Assembly (NCBI GenBank): GCA_002375465.1
Contig: DFLT01000002.1
Span: 62,233-126,232, forward strand
Direction of reading: 5' to 3'
DNA: 64,000 nt
Source of the DNA: Alphaproteobacteria bacterium UBA3612
Lineage (GTDB): Bacteria; Pseudomonadota; Alphaproteobacteria; Sphingomonadales; Sphingomonadaceae
Position numbers and translations under genes: made by a program
The notes under the pieces: generated by a model
The model's database searches: none
The model's input: the letters and a program-made list of their open reading frames with translations, nothing else
Told to the model about the DNA's origin: nothing
Part shown: piece after piece, positions 59,787 through 64,000 of the stretch
Layout of the letters: each line of letters opens with the position of its first letter
How positions within the stretch are numbered: position 1 is the stretch's first letter

Positions 59787-61603
59787 ATTCCAACATCGAT
59801 TTTGTCACCCGCGCGCACGCCTTGTGGCGGGTGCGCATGGCGCACTGGCAGCAGCGTTTTCGCTTCTTTTCCACGATCACTCTTGGTGCAGCAGCGACCG
59901 GAGCGATCATCGCCCCACAGTTCTTACTGCATGGCCCCGCGATAACGACAGCAGTGCAGTATGCGTGGGCCAACGTGCTGACCCTGCTCGGTTCCTTAGG
60001 GGGCAGCGACATAAAGATAAACATTGCGATGGAAGGCCAACGCTGGACCGTTTCCGCCGCTTGGTTTGCCTCTGAGCCGCTCTTCACCGATACCTTCTGG
60101 CAGGTCGTCAAAGTGATCGCTGGCGGTGCAACCACCGGCTTTGCCATAGGCCTGTTCACGGTCTGGGTGCTCCAGCGCACCATGTCGGCTCAGGGCAAAG
60201 ATACGCTCGCCGACCGGGTCATTGGTGGAACCCGTGTGGTGGATGAAGAGGACGTCGCCGCACAAACCACTTTGCTCTGTGGCAGGGATACATTGCGCAT
60301 CGGTCCGGTCCCCGTTCCGCGCCGGATCGAGACCCGCCACTTTGCCTTTCTCGGCACTACCGGTAGCGGCAAGACCACTGCACTTCGCCAGATGCTCGAC
60401 GGTATTGAGAGGCGCGGCGAAGCAGCGCTGGTCTATGACACTAGCGGAGAGTTCATCGCGCACTATTACAACCCCGCGCGCGGCGACATTATCCTTAATC
60501 CCTTCGATGCGCGCTGTGCTTTCTGGACGCCCTTCGACGAGATATCGCACCCCGCCGATGCAGACCGAATAGCGCGCCAGCTTGTCTCCGAAACAAGCAG
60601 TCAGGATGACGATGTCTGGTTGGAAACCAGCCGCATTCTTGTCGCCAACATGATCCGCTCGCTCTGGGCGGAAAAGAACTGTAGCCTCGAAGCCCTGCTC
60701 GAAGCCTTGCAGGTCAAGGACAAGGAGCAGTTGAAGGAGTGGCTGGGGCACACGTCGTCCGCCCGCACTTTTGCCAACGACGCCGACCGCGCCACTGGCA
60801 GCGTGCTCTTCATGCTCGCCAAGGCGGCGAACCTGATCCAGTTCCTGAAGGTCGAAGATGAAGGGGAAGAACGCTTTGCCTTCCGAGACTTCATCGCAAA
60901 GCTGGACAAGTGCGAGGGTGCAAAGCCGTGGATCTTCGTGCCCCGCAAGGAAGACTACTTCGAAGCATCGAAGCCCCTCATGGCATGCTGGCTCGAATGC
61001 GCAGCGAGTGCGGTGCTGGGTCTGTCGCCGTCGCCAGACCGCCGCATCTGGTTCGTGCTCGACGAGCTTGCCGACCTTCCCCGCGTCGAGAACCTTGCCC
61101 GACTGCTGCCAGAGGGACGCAAGTTCGGCGCGGCCATCGTGCTCACCTTTCAAGCGCTCGGGCAGATGCGCAATCGCTACGGTGCAAACATCGCCGAGGC
61201 CATGCTCGCCTGCTGTAATACCAAGCTGTTCCTGCAAACCGTCGATCAGGAAACCCGCAAATGGGCGAGCGAGACAATCGGCCAGTGCGAGGTAGAATTG
61301 CGCGTTGCCACCGACACGCTGTCGATTGGCAGCGAAGTGCCGCGCACGACCATCGCTACCCAGCGACAATTCCGTCCCGCCGTACTTGAAAGCGAATTGC
61401 GGCTCTCTCCGCATCAGGGCTATCTGTTGCTCCCCGATGGCCTGCCGGTCGCGCGCATCGGCCTCACCGCCGATCACATCACCCGGCGTGGCGACCCTCG
61501 TCAGCCTGCCTACGTGCCAGGCGATCCGGCGGGCACGCTATGGAGCCGGGTCAGCGAGATCGTCAAAGGTGCCGAGCCCGACGCGAAGCCAGGACCCGTC
61601 TGA
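59783..61603 (+). CDS. traD: Type IV conjugative coupling protein (TraD/TrwB type)
   Basis: A 606-residue hexameric ATPase that links the relaxosome to the secretion channel at the inner membrane. Two N-terminal membrane segments (about 30-50 and 109-131) are followed by Walker A LGTTGSGKTTALRQ at 190-199 and Walker B RIWFVLDELADLP near 425. TFQALGQMRNRYG and LFLQTVDQETRKWASETIG are TraD/TrwB family signatures. This is the VirD4/TraD superfamily member matching a MobF relaxase. The stop overlaps traI (TGATG). Island A lacks such a protein. Confidence 0.95.
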   Translation: MNSNIDFVTRAHALWRVRMAHWQQRFRFFSTITLGAAATGAIIAPQFLLHGPAITTAVQYAWANVLTLLGSLGGSDIKINIAMEGQRWTVSAAWFASEPLFTDTFWQVVKVIAGGATTGFAIGLFTVWVLQRTMSAQGKDTLADRVIGGTRVVDEEDVAAQTTLLCGRDTLRIGPVPVPRRIETRHFAFLGTTGSGKTTALRQMLDGIERRGEAALVYDTSGEFIAHYYNPARGDIILNPFDARCAFWTPFDEISHPADADRIARQLVSETSSQDDDVWLETSRILVANMIRSLWAEKNCSLEALLEALQVKDKEQLKEWLGHTSSARTFANDADRATGSVLFMLAKAANLIQFLKVEDEGEERFAFRDFIAKLDKCEGAKPWIFVPRKEDYFEASKPLMACWLECAASAVLGLSPSPDRRIWFVLDELADLPRVENLARLLPEGRKFGAAIVLTFQALGQMRNRYGANIAEAMLACCNTKLFLQTVDQETRKWASETIGQCEVELRVATDTLSIGSEVPRTTIATQRQFRPAVLESELRLSPHQGYLLLPDGLPVARIGLTADHITRRGDPRQPAYVPGDPAGTLWSRVSEIVKGAEPDAKPGPV

Positions 61604-64000
61604 TGGTCGCATCGGTCTCGGCGCTGTCGAGTGCCGGTCAAGCCGCGAGCTACTACGAGGCCGACGACTACTATGCCGAAGGCGGCATGGCACCATCCGA
61701 ATGGTTTGGTGAGGCAGCGGAGAAGCTGGGCCTGTCAGGCGAGGTCGACCGCGAGAAGTTCGCAGAATTGCTCGAAGGCCGTATTGCTGGGCAGCAGCTT
61801 GGCACCACCCGTGATGGCAAGGTCGAACACCGGCCAGGCTGGGACATCACACTGTCCGCGCCCAAGTCGGTCTCGATCATGGCCGAGGTTGCCGGAGACA
61901 AGCGGCTGATCAAGGCCCATGGCGCAGCGGTGAAACTGGCGCTCGCCCATGTCGAGAAGCACATGGCGGCAACCCGGATCAGGCAGGACGGCGAGGTCCG
62001 GCGCGAGACGACCGGCAACCTCGCCATCGCCACCTTCCGCCATGCCACGAGCCGGGCGCAGGACCCGCAGCTGCACACCCACGGCGTGATCATTAACGGA
62101 ACCCAGGACAAGGATGGCAACTGGCGCAGCCTTGAGCCGCGCGCCTTCTATCAGCTGCAAAAGGAGATCGGCGCGATCTACCGGCAGGAGTTGGCGCACG
62201 GCGTTGCCGCACTGGGTTACCGGATAGAGAAGGGCAAAGACTCGCTGTTCGAGATCGCAGGTGTGCCAGAGAAGGCCATTGATGCACTGAGCCAGCGCAC
62301 CGCAGCAATCGATGCCCGGCTCGCCGAGCGGGGCACGAACCGCGAGCAAGCGAGCGCCGCCGAAAAGCAGATCGCCGCGCTCGATACGCGCGAGGTCAAG
62401 ACCAATGCGGATCATCGCACCTTGCGCGCCGACTGGCGGGCGACTGCCAATGACAGCGGGTTCGACAAGGCGGCGCGAGACAAGCTGATTGCCGAGGCGA
62501 GGGAGCGGGTCAAAAGCAGCGAAGCAACCATTAGTCCCGACTTACTGGCGCGGCAGGCTGTGGCATGGGCCGCTGCCAAATTGTCTGAGCGGCAGGCAGT
62601 GTTTTCGGCCAGCACGCTGACGCGCGAGGCAGGAGACTTCGCCTTCGGCAAAGCCGGGCACGGTGCAGTCAGCGCAGCGATCGCCGAGGCCGGAGAGCGC
62701 GGCGAGCTTGTCCCACGCACCGTCCTTGACCAGCGCGGGGCGGAGTTTGCGGGGTTCACGACGCCGCAGGCCATCAAGACCGAGCGAACCATGCTGCGCC
62801 TGGAGGAAGCCGGGCGCGGCATGGCGCAATCGCTTGCAAGTCAGGTGGCAGCAGCACGAACGATCGAGCGCGCGGCGCGCCAATCGGTGCGCTATGGCTA
62901 CGTCTGGACCGAAGACCAGAAACGCGCGACCGCAGACCTGCTCACTTCGCGCGACCGCATCGCTGCCGTCCAGGGCTATGCCGGTACGGCCAAGACCACC
63001 ACCGTGCTTGCAACCTATGCCCGCGAAGCACGGCGTCACGGACTTGCGGTTACCGCGCTTGCGCCAACCGCATCGGCAGCAACTGTGCTGGGCGAGGCGC
63101 TCGGCCTGCGTGGCGATACCGTGGCTCGGCATTTGCTTGCGCCCGAGGCAAAAACAGCGGGCAAAGATGCCGTCTGGATTGTCGATGAAGCCTCGATGCT
63201 CGCGGCCCACGACATGGCGAAACTCATGACACGTGCTGAGAAGGTCGGAGCCCGGCTCGTGCTGGTTGGCGACGTGAAACAGCTTGGATCGGTAGGTGCG
63301 GGGGCTGCATTTGCCCAGTTGCAGCAAGCGGGGATGGCGACCGCGAAGCTGGCCGAAGTGGTCCGGCAGACCAATGCCGGGACCCGTGAAGCCGTCATGG
63401 CCTCAATCGATGGCCATGCGGGCAAGGCGCTGGCCGCGCTGGAACGGGGCGGCGGCAAGGTGATCGAAGGTGCAACGCCGGAGGCGCGCCTTGGGGCGAT
63501 GGCCCGGCGCTATCTGGCCCTTTCGCCAGCAGAGCGCTCGCGAACGCTGGTCATCGAGCCATCGCGTGAAGGTCGCGACAGGCTCACCAGTATGATCCGC
63601 ACAAAGCTGGCCGAGCGCGGCGAGCTTTCGCAGGAGGCCGTGCGGTTCGATGCGCTTGTGGCGAAGGGCCTGACCCGTGCCGAAGCGCGCGAGGCAGCAT
63701 GCTATGCCATCGGCGATGTGGTCCGCTTTAGTCGTGACTATGCCGCCAAGGGCGTGCGCCGGGGCGAAAGCTTCGCAATTGCAGCTGTCGATCCCGAGCG
63801 CGGGCGCATTGCCCTCGAAGGTCGCGATGGACGGTCGCTGGACTGGCATCCGCGGCAATGGGGTGCAGGCAAAGCCGAAGTGTTCGAGCCGAAGCCGATG
63901 GAGCTGCGGACCGGCGACCGCTTGCAGTTCACCCGCAACGACCGCGAAGCGGGAAGGATCAATGGCCTTGGCGGGTCCGTCACCAGCATCGATACTGACC
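61603..64000 (+). CDS. traI: MobF-family conjugative relaxase TraI (partial at right edge)
   Basis: Relaxase-helicase of which the first 799 codons are present. The N-terminus has the paired catalytic tyrosines AASYYEADDYY (residues 14-24). The metal-binding histidine triad is FRHATSRAQDPQLHTHGVII (about 146-166). A RecD-like helicase part has Walker A GYAGTAKTT near residue 460 and Walker B WIVDEASM near 527. This MobF layout (TrwC/TraI) differs in class from the MobQ TraA in island A. The frame is open to the end of the window. The gene starts in the traD stop. Confidence 0.96.
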   Translation, partial: MVASVSALSSAGQAASYYEADDYYAEGGMAPSEWFGEAAEKLGLSGEVDREKFAELLEGRIAGQQLGTTRDGKVEHRPGWDITLSAPKSVSIMAEVAGDKRLIKAHGAAVKLALAHVEKHMAATRIRQDGEVRRETTGNLAIATFRHATSRAQDPQLHTHGVIINGTQDKDGNWRSLEPRAFYQLQKEIGAIYRQELAHGVAALGYRIEKGKDSLFEIAGVPEKAIDALSQRTAAIDARLAERGTNREQASAAEKQIAALDTREVKTNADHRTLRADWRATANDSGFDKAARDKLIAEARERVKSSEATISPDLLARQAVAWAAAKLSERQAVFSASTLTREAGDFAFGKAGHGAVSAAIAEAGERGELVPRTVLDQRGAEFAGFTTPQAIKTERTMLRLEEAGRGMAQSLASQVAAARTIERAARQSVRYGYVWTEDQKRATADLLTSRDRIAAVQGYAGTAKTTTVLATYAREARRHGLAVTALAPTASAATVLGEALGLRGDTVARHLLAPEAKTAGKDAVWIVDEASMLAAHDMAKLMTRAEKVGARLVLVGDVKQLGSVGAGAAFAQLQQAGMATAKLAEVVRQTNAGTREAVMASIDGHAGKALAALERGGGKVIEGATPEARLGAMARRYLALSPAERSRTLVIEPSREGRDRLTSMIRTKLAERGELSQEAVRFDALVAKGLTRAEAREAACYAIGDVVRFSRDYAAKGVRRGESFAIAAVDPERGRIALEGRDGRSLDWHPRQWGAGKAEVFEPKPMELRTGDRLQFTRNDREAGRINGLGGSVTSIDTD

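Noticed and set aside
59996..61477. A 493-codon open frame on the minus strand
   Set aside because: It is antisense to the TraD coupling protein, whose Walker motifs and overlaps with both neighbours are clear.
31186..64000. Prophage interpretation of the accessory region
   Set aside because: There are no capsid, portal, terminase, tail or lysis genes; relaxases and a coupling protein show conjugative or mobilizable elements instead.

Overview
The window is a high-GC alphaproteobacterial chromosome segment. Gene content and order (short-chain reductase / rsmB-like / rpe / heparinase-like / purH, a DUF1674 mini-gene, a Ti-type traA-traC-traD set, DUF3768) suggest a sphingomonad, probably near Erythrobacteraceae; this is inference from families, not from a phylogeny. 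There are no rRNA genes, complete tRNA genes or CRISPR arrays.

Positions 1-30776 look like ordinary core chromosome, with tightly packed and often overlapping genes: murA (cut by the left edge), rarD, acyP, a dicarboxylate symporter, nadE, a ferredoxin-reductase-like flavoprotein, a membrane-anchored PL14-like protein, yggT-folD-marC, a surface-glycan membrane set (UGM-like flavoprotein, GtrA, GT-C-like protein), argG, an EF-hand protein, a lipid block (pldA, fatty-acid hydroxylase, cfa), rlpA, an M19 dipeptidase, the SDHAF4-like mini-gene, and SDR-rsmB-rpe-heparinase-purH. Two of these genes have no ATG, GTG or TTG that fits their conserved N-terminus. Each instead has a strong Shine-Dalgarno before ATT (5981) or CTG (23874).

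From 31186 the sequence is accessory. A copy of a tRNA-Leu 3' end (minus strand sense) lies at 31186-31208, and a near-identical copy lies at 55311-55334 beside a P4-type tyrosine integrase. I read 31186-55334 as one integrated mobilizable element (island A). It carries a DUF3892 cassette, an XRE / ImmA-IrrE / exonuclease I operon, a Ti-type TraA relaxase with traC-traD and a recognisable oriT, and a dense defence/toxin block. That block holds a nucleotidyltransferase-HEPN fusion, AbiE with a HTH-GIY-YIG gene, an HNH nuclease, a type I restriction-modification operon with an unusual HsdS and a DUF262 protein, and HigBA. Island A has no coupling protein and no type IV secretion genes, so it should need a helper to transfer.

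From 55335 to the right edge is a second element (island B), presumably integrated at the same tRNA-Leu, whose intact copy should lie beyond position 64000. It carries a nuclease-zinc-ribbon protein, a nucleotidyltransferase toxin-like pair, a PD-(D/E)xK-like protein, an SOS-box-like site ahead of an AlpA regulator, then a conjugation operon with a TraD-type coupling protein and a MobF TraI relaxase cut by the right edge. Island B could in principle supply transfer functions to island A.
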